In this document: positions 1-7,402 of the stretch, piece after piece
Layout: each line of letters begins with the position of its first letter
Position numbering within the stretch: position 1 is the stretch's first letter
Assembly (NCBI GenBank): GCA_007136585.1
Contig: SLGR01000217.1
Coordinates: forward strand, 1 to 11,688
Origin: Candidatus Sumerlaeota bacterium
GTDB taxonomy: Bacteria; CG03; SLGR01
Direction: 5' to 3'
Length of the DNA: 11,688 nt
Made by a program: the position numbers and the translations under genes
Notes under the pieces: model-generated
What the model saw: only the letters and a program-made list of their open reading frames with translations
Told to the model about the DNA's origin: nothing
Database searches by the model: none

Positions 1-748
1 ACCTTCCGGCGGAAGCGGCTACCTGTCCGCCTATGGAGACCTCCTCCACCCCGGTCAGGTTTACCACCCCCGCAAACGCGTACCCGGCCAGGAACCCGAT
101 CTTTTTCCAGCATTCAAGGGCTTTGGCGTTTCCGCTCTTTGCCAGGGCGTAGAGGTGGCTGGCCGACTCAATTTCCAGGGAGAACCACTCTCGAGCCCGG
201 TCCGGGATAAAACTTCCCCCTATGTAGGCTTCAAGGCATCCCTTCCGACCGCACCCGCAGAGAGGCCCCTCCGGATCAAGTTTTATATGTCCGAGCTCCG
301 CGGCGCCGAGTATGAGGTTTCCGTCAATGACAAGACCGCCCCCGACTCCCGTGCCCAGGGTTACAGAAAGAAGCCCTGAAGGACTCGCGTGATTTTTTGA
401 ACGGTAACGGGCCCAGGCGGCGGCGGTCCCGTCGTTTACCGCAATAAACCCTCCCTTTATCCACCCGAACATTTCCGTCAGGTCAATATCCGCCCATCCC
501 AGATTGGGGGCCGATATAAGCTGCCTGCCACCGGGGGCGAGAAGCCCGCAGAGGGATACCGCCGCGGGAACTCCTTCCGGGATATTAAGCCACTTGAACT
601 CCTTCCGGATCCTCCGGTAAGCCTCCCCCGGATCGGAGGGCGTGGCAAAATCGCTCCGACGCAGCACAGTAAGGGAACCATCCACCAGGGCTACGGATGT
701 ATTGGTCCCCCCCAGATCAATTCCGGCAACTCTGCCCGGGCGGTTCAT
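1..748 (-). CDS. ROK-family sugar kinase (glucokinase-like), 3' end beyond window
   Basis: Probable cytoplasmic ATP-dependent sugar kinase, which would phosphorylate glucose or a related hexose. I translated the minus strand from the ATG at 748; it stays open for 249 codons and leaves the window without a stop. Seen in the protein: the N-terminal phosphate-binding motif DLGGTN (residues 11-16), NDGTAAA with the likely catalytic Asp106, the glycine-rich GTGVGGG (132-138), ELGH (151-154), and the ROK zinc motif CGCGRKGC, giving ligands His154, Cys164, Cys166 and Cys171. The ATG overlaps the lepB stop (ATGA) and is preceded by AGGAG at a spacing of 7. About 250 of roughly 300-320 expected residues are present. 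No N-terminal helix-turn-helix is seen, so it is a kinase rather than a NagC/Mlc-type repressor. Substrate cannot be told from sequence; glucose is the usual default, while N-acetylglucosamine, N-acetylmannosamine or fructose are alternatives. Confidence 0.93.
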   Translation of the reverse strand, partial: MNRPGRVAGIDLGGTNTSVALVDGSLTVLRRSDFATPSDPGEAYRRIRKEFKWLNIPEGVPAAVSLCGLLAPGGRQLISAPNLGWADIDLTEMFGWIKGGFIAVNDGTAAAWARYRSKNHASPSGLLSVTLGTGVGGGLVIDGNLILGAAELGHIKLDPEGPLCGCGRKGCLEAYIGGSFIPDRAREWFSLEIESASHLYALAKSGNAKALECWKKIGFLAGYAFAGVVNLTGVEEVSIGGQVAASAGR

Positions 749-1437
749 CTTACGGCTCCTATACGCGTGGGGGGCCAGTACCTTACCAGGGCCTCCCCTT
801 TTATGTACCTGAAATGCAGCGGGCCCCAGTTCCTTGAATCCGAGGAGAAATCCCTGTTATCCCCCATCATAAAATACTTACCTTCGGGTATAATTTTCGG
901 ACCGTAATTATCCCTTCCCCTGTTATGTGAGGGAACATACGGGGCATCCGGATATATATTAGGGTCCCGGTGAACAACGTAGGGCTCATCCAGGGGCTCG
1001 CCGTTTATAAATACCTGCTTATCCTCTATCCTTATCTCTTCTCCGGGCAGGGCTATAAGGCGTTTTATGTAATCAAGCGAGGTATCCTCGGGGTAGTTGA
1101 AGACAATAATATCTCCCCTCTCGGGCTCGCGGAAACGCAGAAACCTGCTTTCCCAGTCAAGGGGGTTTCTTATACCGTAAGTGAATTTCTTTACAAATAG
1201 ATGGTCCCCTATCCTGAGCGTATCCTCCATTGAACCGGAAGGGATCCGGAAAGCCTGGATGATAAAACTCATCACAAAAAAGGCGATGACCACGGCCCAG
1301 AGCCCGGCGTTCATCCACTCCCTGAGCTCTTTAAAAAACTTATTAAGTTTTCCTCCGGGGTACTTTTTAACCCCCCAGTGAGAAAGGAACTTGAGTACTA
1401 TTACGGCGGCTGTTATGTATAGAAGCTTAATCTCCAT
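745..1437 (-). CDS. lepB: Signal peptidase I
   Basis: Membrane-bound serine protease (Ser/Lys dyad, family S26) that removes signal peptides from exported proteins. The 230-residue protein has a short hydrophobic N-terminal segment (about 5-19), a second membrane segment (about 46-62), then the catalytic box IPSGSM with Ser69. The general-base Lys is Lys125 in the DYIKR motif, followed by LPGE. The late box MGDNRDFSSDSRNWG is also present, so every S26A signature box is intact. It starts 11 bases inside the end of lepA with no strong Shine-Dalgarno site, which suggests translational coupling; lepA-lepB pairing is common in proteobacteria. The length is typical of compact signal peptidases. 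The catalytic domain would face the periplasm. Identification is secure. Confidence 0.97.
   Translation of the reverse strand: MEIKLLYITAAVIVLKFLSHWGVKKYPGGKLNKFFKELREWMNAGLWAVVIAFFVMSFIIQAFRIPSGSMEDTLRIGDHLFVKKFTYGIRNPLDWESRFLRFREPERGDIIVFNYPEDTSLDYIKRLIALPGEEIRIEDKQVFINGEPLDEPYVVHRDPNIYPDAPYVPSHNRGRDNYGPKIIPEGKYFMMGDNRDFSSDSRNWGPLHFRYIKGEALVRYWPPTRIGAVR
756..760 (-). promoter_or_regulatory. Shine-Dalgarno site of the ROK kinase
   Basis: AGGAG on the minus strand, 7 bases before the ATG at 748 and inside the end of lepB. It supports the chosen start and independent re-initiation. Confidence 0.7.
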
Positions 1438-3178
1438 AGCTCTTTACCGCTATGAATGCTTCGGGGGGAATCCCTACGTTTCCTATCTGTTTCATCTTCT
1501 TTTTCCCTTTTTTCTGTTTTTCAAGAAGTTTCCTCTTACGTGTTATATCTCCGCCGTAAAGCCCGGCTGTCACGTTCTTCCTCAGGGCCGGAATATCTTT
1601 CCTTGCTATAATATTCTTTCCCACACGGGCCTGGAGCGAAACCTTGAACTGGTGCCGGGGGATAAGGTCCTTTAACTTGGAGAGTATCCTCCGGGCCTCG
1701 GTCTGCGCGTCCTCGCGGGGCATAATAAAGGAGAGCGCGTCCATCTGCTTTCCGTGAATAAGGACTTGGAGCTTGACCAGATCGGACTGGCGGTTACCTA
1801 TATGTTCGTAGTCCAGGGTGGCGTAACCCTTGCTGACAGATTTCAGCCTCCCGTAGAACTCCTCCACCATCTCCCTTAAAGGAAGTTCATACTTAAGTAT
1901 GACCCTCCTCGGGTTTATATATCTCATATCAACATAATTACCCTGTTTCTCTTCAAAGAGTTCATAAATACCCCCCATATACTCCGCCGGGGTTATTACG
2001 GTGCATTTCACATACGGTTCAAGAACCTGAGTGTACCCCGCATCGGGAAAATCTATCGGGTTATCAATAACACTTCCGTCAACCACGTACTCCACCTGCG
2101 GCCTGGTGGCAAGAAGGCTCAGCTCGTACTCGTCCTCAAGGCGCCCTTTTATTATCTCAAGATGAAGAACTCCCAGGAAACCGCACCTGAACCCCGGTCC
2201 CAGACTGGGTGAATCCTCCGGGTGGTAGGTGAAGGAGGTATCGTTTATCTGGAGCTGATCAAGGGCTTTCTTGAGCTTCAGGTAATCCGAGTTATCAACG
2301 GGGTATATCCCCGCAAAGACAAACTGCTTGGGCTGCCTGAACCCCGGAAGAAGTTTCTTTACCCCCCCCCTGGCAAGGGTAACGGTATCCCCTATGTTTA
2401 TATCGGCAAGGTCCTTCATCCCGCATACCATATACCCTATCTCCCCCGAAGAGAGCTTCTTTACCGAGAGCATCTTCGCCACCCCGAAATACCCGAGTTC
2501 CTTGAGCTCGTACTCTCCGCCGGTAGAAAGAAACCTTATTTTTTCTCCTGAGTTTATCTCCCCCCCGGTTATCCTCACGTAAGCTATGGCCCCCCTGAAA
2601 GGGTCAAAGACAGAGTCGAAAATAAGGGCCGAGGGAAGATCCCCGGTAACAGGTTCCGGCTCAGGGACATCTTTTATTATTCTTTCCATCAGGGTTTCCA
2701 CGCCCTCCCCGGTCTTGGCGCTCACTCTTATGATCTCTCCCGTATCCCCGGTCAGGCTCCTTATCTCATCCTCAACATCGTCCGGACGCGCCCCGGGGAG
2801 GTCAATCTTGTTTAGAACCGGAATTATGAGAAGATTGTTCTTCCGGGCGCTCTCGTAATTCGCAACCGTCTGGGCCTCCACCCCCTGCGAGGAATCAACC
2901 ACCAGCACAGCGGCCTCGCAGGCCGAGAGGGTGCGGGAGACCTCGTAAGAGAAATCAACGTGCCCCGGGGTATCCACCATATTGAGTATATTACCCTTGT
3001 ATGATATTCTGACCGCCTTTGCCTTTATGGTGATCCCGCGCTGGCGTTCAAGGGTCATTGAGTCAAGTATAAGCTCCCTGTGCTTCCCTTTCTCTATATC
3101 CCCTGTCAGCTCAAGTATCCTGTCGCAGAGCGTGGATTTTCCGTGGTCTATATGGGCTATAACGGTAAAGTTCTTCAA
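1427..3178 (-). CDS. lepA: Elongation factor 4 (back-translocating GTPase LepA)
   Basis: Ribosome-associated translational GTPase of the EF-G-like family. I place the start at the TTG at 3178, which overlaps the ptsI stop as TTGA and gives an N-terminus MKNFTVIAHIDHGKST, as in the family. That yields 583 residues, close to the usual 600. GTPase motifs, numbered from this start: AHIDHGKST (8-16), RGIT (47-50), DTPGH (69-73) and NKID (123-126). The LepA-specific C-terminal domain is complete, with LDYEHIGNRQSDLVKL, YGGD, the KRKLLEKQKKGKKKMKQ basic stretch and PPEAFIAV near the end. One departure is Ala-Gly-Leu-Tyr-Gly-Gly-Asp where the usual text is Ala-Lys-Cys-Tyr-Gly-Gly-Asp. The open frame continues 30 codons upstream to 3268, but that part lies inside ptsI and resembles no LepA. 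A weak GGGAG precedes the TTG by about 10 bases. Confidence 0.96.
   Translation of the reverse strand: MKNFTVIAHIDHGKSTLCDRILELTGDIEKGKHRELILDSMTLERQRGITIKAKAVRISYKGNILNMVDTPGHVDFSYEVSRTLSACEAAVLVVDSSQGVEAQTVANYESARKNNLLIIPVLNKIDLPGARPDDVEDEIRSLTGDTGEIIRVSAKTGEGVETLMERIIKDVPEPEPVTGDLPSALIFDSVFDPFRGAIAYVRITGGEINSGEKIRFLSTGGEYELKELGYFGVAKMLSVKKLSSGEIGYMVCGMKDLADINIGDTVTLARGGVKKLLPGFRQPKQFVFAGIYPVDNSDYLKLKKALDQLQINDTSFTYHPEDSPSLGPGFRCGFLGVLHLEIIKGRLEDEYELSLLATRPQVEYVVDGSVIDNPIDFPDAGYTQVLEPYVKCTVITPAEYMGGIYELFEEKQGNYVDMRYINPRRVILKYELPLREMVEEFYGRLKSVSKGYATLDYEHIGNRQSDLVKLQVLIHGKQMDALSFIMPREDAQTEARRILSKLKDLIPRHQFKVSLQARVGKNIIARKDIPALRKNVTAGLYGGDITRKRKLLEKQKKGKKKMKQIGNVGIPPEAFIAVKSYGD
2362..2370 (-). 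repeat. Nine-base G tract inside lepA
   Basis: Nine consecutive C on the plus strand, read as nine G on the coding strand, within codons for Ala-Arg-Gly-Gly-Val. The lepA frame is continuous on both sides, so the tract is counted correctly here. It is prone to slippage or sequencing error. Confidence 0.85.
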
Positions 3179-4902
3179 AAGTTTCGGGTCTCCCGGTTCT
3201 CCTTGAGTATATCCATAACCTCTTCCGTATCGGATGCTCCCATAACCCTTTCGGCCAGTTGCCGGCATTTTTCAAGCCCGGTATTTATGATAAGATGTTT
3301 TATAGCCGGGACGGCTATCCCGCTCATTGAGAAGCTGCGGAGCCCCATCCCTATAAGGAGCTCGGTGTAAAGCCTCTCGGAGGCCATCTCTCCGCACATC
3401 CCGATGGGTTTGCCGGCGCGGGAGGCTCCGTTTATAGCCTTCTCTATCATCCTTAGTATTGCCAGGTCCGAGGGGTTGTAAAGATGCGAGACGCTGTCGG
3501 AGACCCTGTCAACGGCAAGGGTGTACTGTATCAGATCGTTGGTACCTATGCTAAGAAAATCCGCCGCGGCGGATATTCCTTCAATATCCATAACCGCGGC
3601 CGGGGTCTCTATCATTACCCCCGTCTTTATATCCCGGTCGTACTCTATCCCGCCGTTATCAAGCTCCTCGCATACCTCCCGGAGTATATGGTTTGCGGCG
3701 CGCAGTTCCTTTATCCCAGTTATCATCGGGTACATTATCGAGACATTCTTTTTTACCGAAGCCCGGAGTATGGCCCTGAGCTGAGTCTTGAAAAGTCCCG
3801 GGTAGGCAAGGCAGAGCCTTATCCCCCGCATCCCCATAAAAGGGGTGCCCTCGGGTTTTATACCCAGCTGCTCGGACATCTTATCAGCTCCGAGATCCAC
3901 CGTTCTTATTACAGCGTTATGTGGGTAACACTCGTCAGCAACCTTTTTCATGTTCTCATATATCTCTTCCTCTACCGGAAGCTCTTTCCTGTTTATGTAC
4001 AGGTACTCTGTCCTGTAGAGCCCCACCCCGGCGGCTCCGTACTCCCTTACTGCGGAAACCTCCCGGCTGGATTCTATATTGACGGTAAGTTCGATACCGG
4101 TTCCGCAGCGCATCACCGAAGGCCTGTCCCTGAGTTTCACAAGCTCTTTTTTCCTTGCCTCCTGGCGCCTCTTCTTCTTCCTGTAGCTCCGCACAGTATC
4201 GGGGTCCGGGTTGACGTGAACAAACCCTGTATCTCCGTCTATTATAAGAAGGTCCCCGGGGGAGACGTGCCGGGTAATGCGTTTCAGGCCTACCACCGCC
4301 GGGATCTCCAGGGACTCGGCCATTATAACAACATGCGATGTCTTGCCGCCGACATCCGTTACAAAACCTATGACATTCTCCTTCTTCATCTCAACCGTGT
4401 CGGAGGGGTGAAGGGCGTGGGCCACCAAGACCACCCGCCTCTGTATATCAAGCATAGAGACGTGCTCGTGCCCCAGCAGGACCCTCATTACCCTGTTCCC
4501 GACATCCTGGACATCCCTTATCCTGTCTCTCATATACTCATCGTCCAGGATAGAGAAGGTCTTTGTTATCCGGTCTATGACGGTCTGGAGGGCGTACTCA
4601 ACGTTGACCTGTTCTTCAGATATTATCTTTATGGTATCCTTGTAAAAGAGCGGATCCTTCAGAATAAGGCTGTAGGCGTCAAAGAGACGCGCGTAGGTCT
4701 TTCCCATCTCCAGGGCGACCTTTTCCCTCTGCTGACGGAACTCCCCGTCGACAGCGCCGACAGCTTTCTTGAAACGGTTCACCTCTTTCTTAACCTGGCC
4801 GGAACCCACGGCCCGTTTTATTACGCAGTAGGATTCCTCCGATATAAGGTAGGCGCGGCCTATGGCCACACCCGGAGAGGCGGCTATACCCTTAAACTTC
4901 AT
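3175..4902 (-). CDS. ptsI: PTS Enzyme I (phosphoenolpyruvate-protein phosphotransferase)
   Basis: Soluble cytoplasmic enzyme that takes phosphate from PEP onto a His and passes it to HPr, the first step of the PTS. The 575-residue protein matches the family length. Residues 1-15 are the typical opening, with SPGVAIG at 9-15. The phosphorylated His is His190 in GGKTSHVVIMA. In the PEP-binding barrel are GLYRTEY (Arg297), Arg333 in VIRTVDLGADK, IETPAA (Glu432), GTNDLIQYTL (453-462) and the catalytic Cys503 in MCGEMA. All expected active-site residues are present. The ATG at 4902 overlaps the HPr stop (ATGA). This is the sugar-type Enzyme I: it begins directly with the phosphotransfer domain and has no GAF domain as in nitrogen-type PtsP. 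The stop codon overlaps the TTG of lepA. Confidence 0.98.
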   Translation of the reverse strand: MKFKGIAASPGVAIGRAYLISEESYCVIKRAVGSGQVKKEVNRFKKAVGAVDGEFRQQREKVALEMGKTYARLFDAYSLILKDPLFYKDTIKIISEEQVNVEYALQTVIDRITKTFSILDDEYMRDRIRDVQDVGNRVMRVLLGHEHVSMLDIQRRVVLVAHALHPSDTVEMKKENVIGFVTDVGGKTSHVVIMAESLEIPAVVGLKRITRHVSPGDLLIIDGDTGFVHVNPDPDTVRSYRKKKRRQEARKKELVKLRDRPSVMRCGTGIELTVNIESSREVSAVREYGAAGVGLYRTEYLYINRKELPVEEEIYENMKKVADECYPHNAVIRTVDLGADKMSEQLGIKPEGTPFMGMRGIRLCLAYPGLFKTQLRAILRASVKKNVSIMYPMITGIKELRAANHILREVCEELDNGGIEYDRDIKTGVMIETPAAVMDIEGISAAADFLSIGTNDLIQYTLAVDRVSDSVSHLYNPSDLAILRMIEKAINGASRAGKPIGMCGEMASERLYTELLIGMGLRSFSMSGIAVPAIKHLIINTGLEKCRQLAERVMGASDTEEVMDILKENRETRNF

Positions 4903-5165
4903 TCCTCGTCGAATTTCCTCTCTATAAGTTCCCTGACACCTTCCACCGCGCGGGACTCGTCTTCTCCCGATGCCCGGACCTTTATCCTGGTTCCCTGAGC
5001 GGCGGCCAGGGTCATAATACCCATTATGCTCTTTGCGTCAACCTCCCTGCCGTCCTTTACTATCCAGACATCAGAGCTGTACCGCGATACAAGTTCAACG
5101 AGCATTGAAGCGGCCCTGGCGTGCAGTCCGAGTTTATTCTTAATTGTTAATTCTTCCTCTACCAT
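4899..5165 (-). CDS. ptsH: HPr phosphocarrier protein
   Basis: Small cytoplasmic carrier (88 residues) that accepts phosphate from Enzyme I and hands it to EIIA proteins. The catalytic His15 is in KLGLHARAAS, and Ser46, the site used by HPr kinase, is in KSIMGIM; both fall at the standard HPr positions. Having both residues beside an hprK gene in the same cluster suggests HPr here is both a phosphotransfer and a regulatory protein. The start is the ATG at 5165, which overlaps the EIID stop by 7 bases and gives a standard HPr N-terminus; the reading frame stays open further upstream, but that part lies within EIID and is not HPr-like. A GGGAG lies about 12 bases before the ATG. The stop overlaps the ptsI start. 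Confidence 0.97.
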   Translation of the reverse strand: MVEEELTIKNKLGLHARAASMLVELVSRYSSDVWIVKDGREVDAKSIMGIMTLAAAQGTRIKVRASGEDESRAVEGVRELIERKFDEE

Positions 5166-5896
5166 TTTACTATAAGGCTCCCTGTAAATACCGCCAGCGA
5201 TACGGCGTATAAAAGCAGCGTCGCTGATACCCTGTATCTCCCGCGCACCAGAGCAACAGCCGCGGTGAAACCCAGGAGAAGTCCGCCCCTTACAGGACCC
5301 CACCGGTAGAAGACCGCACCCAGGCATACCGCGGTAGTGACCAGTCCCGCAGCAGGAAGTATACTGTTGATGAAACGCGTATTTATCCTTTTTACCACGT
5401 CAATAAGGTCAAGTTCCCCGGTATAAGCTTTTATAAGAGTTCTGTACCTGAACCTTATCACCGGGATATTGTAAATAAGTATGAACCCCAGGGGAACGAG
5501 AAACCCGGGGCGTAGGCGCAGGAAAACTGCAAGGACCCCCAGGAGACCAGTAAAGGGGCGCCAGGTTGACCAGAATATTTTATCCCCCAGGGCCGCCAGG
5601 GGTCCTCCCATCTGAAGTTTGAACCTGTTGGAGGCAGCCGCGGCAGTGTCGTGGCTTAAGCGGTTTTCTTCCTCTATGCGGGCGTTCCTTCCAAGAACCG
5701 CCGAGACCGTGTAGGGGTGGGTATTGAAATAATTAAGGTGCCGCAAACAGGCTGTTGACAGGTCAAACGGGGATTGGTAAAGTTCCTTCAGTTTTGGAAA
5801 AATGCAGTACAGGTACCCCGCCCCCTGCATAAGCTCGTAGTTCCAGATTGACTGGAGGAGAAAACTCCTGAAAAATATCTTCCGGACAGTCTTCAC
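5159..5896 (-). CDS. PTS mannose-family EIID membrane component
   Basis: Membrane subunit that pairs with EIIC to move and phosphorylate the sugar in mannose/sorbose-family PTS. The 245-residue protein shows the family's cytoplasmic N-terminal half: RSFLLQSIWNYELMQGAGYLY (from residue 10), the LRHLNYFNTHPY box (51-62) and GGPLAALGDKIFWSTWRP (from 97). Hydrophobic segments follow at about 115-128, 131-147, 177-196, 202-217 and 224-243. The protein is somewhat shorter than E. coli ManZ, which is about 280 residues, but the landmark motifs are intact. It starts at a GTG overlapping the EIIC stop (GTGA), with AAGGA about 7 bases upstream. Sugar specificity cannot be read from sequence. Confidence 0.94.
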   Translation of the reverse strand: MKTVRKIFFRSFLLQSIWNYELMQGAGYLYCIFPKLKELYQSPFDLSTACLRHLNYFNTHPYTVSAVLGRNARIEEENRLSHDTAAAASNRFKLQMGGPLAALGDKIFWSTWRPFTGLLGVLAVFLRLRPGFLVPLGFILIYNIPVIRFRYRTLIKAYTGELDLIDVVKRINTRFINSILPAAGLVTTAVCLGAVFYRWGPVRGGLLLGFTAAVALVRGRYRVSATLLLYAVSLAVFTGSLIVKW

Positions 5897-6519
5897 CGCG
5901 CGATCCTTGATTTTTTAAATGTAAAAGCCGTCAGGACCGCCCCTAACCCTACCGCCGGCATAACAAAGAAGACCTCTCCCAGAGACTCCCTGGCTATCTC
6001 CGGGAGATACCCGTACAGGTAGGGAAGGAAGAACGAGCCGGCACCCATAATAATGAGAAGGAAGAAGAACCCTTTCAGAAAGAACAGAATATAGCCGTAA
6101 AGGGCGGCCCTTCCTACATACGAGGTATCTTCCTCTCCCAGCTTCTCCTCTATCTTGTGAACAAAATACACGTTGAACTCCCTGTGGAGCATATCAATCC
6201 TCTTAAAGAGTATCCCGAGCGGGACCAGGAGCAGGATAATAAAAACCATAAATCCCCTGTCGGGTCCGTAACCGGCGCTGATATAGGCCGCCGCGGAAGC
6301 GACCGCCCCCGAATCGGGCGGAACGGCTCCTCCCAGGGGGATGACTGTTATCCATATAAGCTCCATTATCATACCCACGTAAAGCCCGGCGCTCACATCT
6401 CCCGCAAGCAGCCCTATGACCGGTCCGCAGAATATCGGACGTGAGAACATAAACTGCCCGAAAGCGGTAGTGTCGCTTATGAAAAAACCCCCCAGTATCG
6501 CTGCTGTCAGAAGGTTCAT
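5893..6519 (-). CDS. PTS mannose-family EIIC membrane component, short form
   Basis: Membrane channel subunit of a mannose/sorbose-family PTS. The 208-residue protein begins with the family's N-terminal pattern: a hydrophobic segment at 2-20, then FMFSRPIFCGPVIGLLAGD (23-41), GMIMELIWI (49-57) and GGAVPPDSGAVASA (63-76). Further hydrophobic stretches lie at about 90-105, 138-170 and 182-201. It ends with a short basic tail, KKSRIAR. Against E. coli ManY, about 266 residues, it seems to stop before the last one or two membrane helices. The stop codon overlaps the GTG of EIID, so the end is exact, and the next frame clearly starts EIID rather than continuing EIIC. Start is an ATG overlapping the EIIB stop, with AGGA 6 bases upstream. 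The family call is firm; whether it still transports is uncertain. Confidence 0.9.
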   Translation of the reverse strand: MNLLTAAILGGFFISDTTAFGQFMFSRPIFCGPVIGLLAGDVSAGLYVGMIMELIWITVIPLGGAVPPDSGAVASAAAYISAGYGPDRGFMVFIILLLVPLGILFKRIDMLHREFNVYFVHKIEEKLGEEDTSYVGRAALYGYILFFLKGFFFLLIIMGAGSFFLPYLYGYLPEIARESLGEVFFVMPAVGLGAVLTAFTFKKSRIAR

Positions 6520-7001
6520 TTTATCCTGTTTACAAGTTCCATCAGGTCCACTCTCTTATCCTGGGGAAGAGAACGGCATTCTATAGCGGCCCCCATTGAA
6601 CTTATCTCCTTAAAATCCCTTATATCCTCCTCGCTCACCGCAACGTTTCTTTTTAATTTGCGGTTCCGCCCGTCATAATGCATACACCCCACGTTGATCT
6701 CATCTATCTCAATCCCGTAATCAATAAGATCAATCACTTCACGCGGGGATTCAAAAAGAACTATGGTATCCTCAACTCCGAGTTCCCCGCCCCTGAACTT
6801 TTCAGATGCCTCCTCCAGAGAGAAGACATCTACCCTGACACCGGTGGGTACCGAAAACTCAAGGAGCCTCCGGTAGGAGGAATCTCCGCTTATCCTGTCG
6901 GAGACTATTATTATCCGGGTAAGGCCGAGGTTCCTTACCCAACCCTCTACGACCTGGCCGTGGATAAGCCTGTCGTCTATCCTGAAGACTACCCTGCTCA
7001 C
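6516..7001 (-). CDS. PTS mannose-family EIIB component
   Basis: Cytoplasmic phosphotransfer subunit that receives phosphate from EIIA and gives it to the incoming sugar. The 161-residue protein opens with RIDDRLIHGQVVEGW (7-21); His14 is the expected phosphorylated residue. The middle has VLFESPREVIDLI, and the later part has INVGCMHYDGR and the VSEEDIRDFKEI region typical of sorbose/mannose EIIB. It matches the normal length of a stand-alone EIIB. The start is a GTG at 7001 overlapping the EIIA stop, with GGGAGG placed 7 bases before it. In E. coli, EIIA and EIIB are fused as ManX; here they are two genes. Confidence 0.96.
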   Translation of the reverse strand: MSRVVFRIDDRLIHGQVVEGWVRNLGLTRIIIVSDRISGDSSYRRLLEFSVPTGVRVDVFSLEEASEKFRGGELGVEDTIVLFESPREVIDLIDYGIEIDEINVGCMHYDGRNRKLKRNVAVSEEDIRDFKEISSMGAAIECRSLPQDKRVDLMELVNRIK

Positions 7002-7402
7002 CTGAGCGCCTCCCTGAAATTCACAACACCCTTTGCCCCCGCAGACGCAGCCACTCCTGAAAGTTCCCTTATATCCTTGACAGAGCTCCGCCGGTGGATG
7101 GCTGTAAGGAGCATCGGGAGGTTCAGCCCGGTAATTACCTCAACCCTCTCATCATCCAGGCGCGGGACCGATATATTCGCCGGGGTTCCACCGGGCATAT
7201 CGGTAAGTACTAAAACTGCAGAGGAGCCTTCCAGCATACTTCCCAGAAGCTCCTCAAACTGCGCGCGGATATCATCGGCGGGCATACCTCTTACAACCCC
7301 GAAGACCTCCACCTCCTCTGTTCGGCCCATAATATCGGAAACCGTCTCCGTAAAAGCCGCTCCAAGCTCCCCGTGTGTTACAACAAGAATCCGTATATTC
7401 AC
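6998..7402 (-). CDS. PTS mannose-family EIIA component
   Basis: Cytoplasmic phosphocarrier that takes phosphate from HPr and passes it to EIIB. The 134-residue protein has the family start VVTHGELG with phosphorylated His10, and LTDMPGGTPANI, the equivalent of the family's TDLFGGTPFN loop. Length is that of a single-domain mannose-type EIIA. It starts at a GTG overlapping the rapZ stop (GTGA), with a modest AGGGA about 8 bases upstream. Related proteins include DhaM of dihydroxyacetone kinase systems, but the adjoining EIIB, EIIC and EIID genes make a sugar PTS the natural reading. Confidence 0.95.
   Translation of the reverse strand: MNIRILVVTHGELGAAFTETVSDIMGRTEEVEVFGVVRGMPADDIRAQFEELLGSMLEGSSAVLVLTDMPGGTPANISVPRLDDERVEVITGLNLPMLLTAIHRRSSVKDIRELSGVAASAGAKGVVNFREALR
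7009..7014 (-). promoter_or_regulatory. Shine-Dalgarno site of EIIB
   Basis: GGGAGG on the minus strand, 7 bases before the GTG at 7001. It lies in the end of the EIIA gene and confirms the GTG start. Confidence 0.75.

Noticed and set aside
3179-3268. A 30-codon N-terminal extension of LepA
   Set aside because: It overlaps the end of ptsI in another frame, is rich in Gly, Tyr and Arg, and has no match to the LepA N-terminus. The TTG at 3178 gives the normal family start.
3484-4998. A 504-codon open frame on the plus strand opposite ptsI
   Set aside because: It lies antisense to a gene with all Enzyme I catalytic residues. The protein shows no recognisable domain and is full of Tyr, His and Pro, as expected when ATA-, GGG- and CGG-rich codons are read backwards.
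5166-5327. A 54-codon N-terminal extension of HPr
   Set aside because: It lies wholly within EIID and is not HPr-like. The ATG at 5165 places His15 and Ser46 at their standard positions.
5893-6519. A frameshift that cut EIIC short
   Set aside because: The following frame begins EIID with its proper N-terminal motif, and the GTGA overlap matches the other junctions, so no lost EIIC segment is visible.
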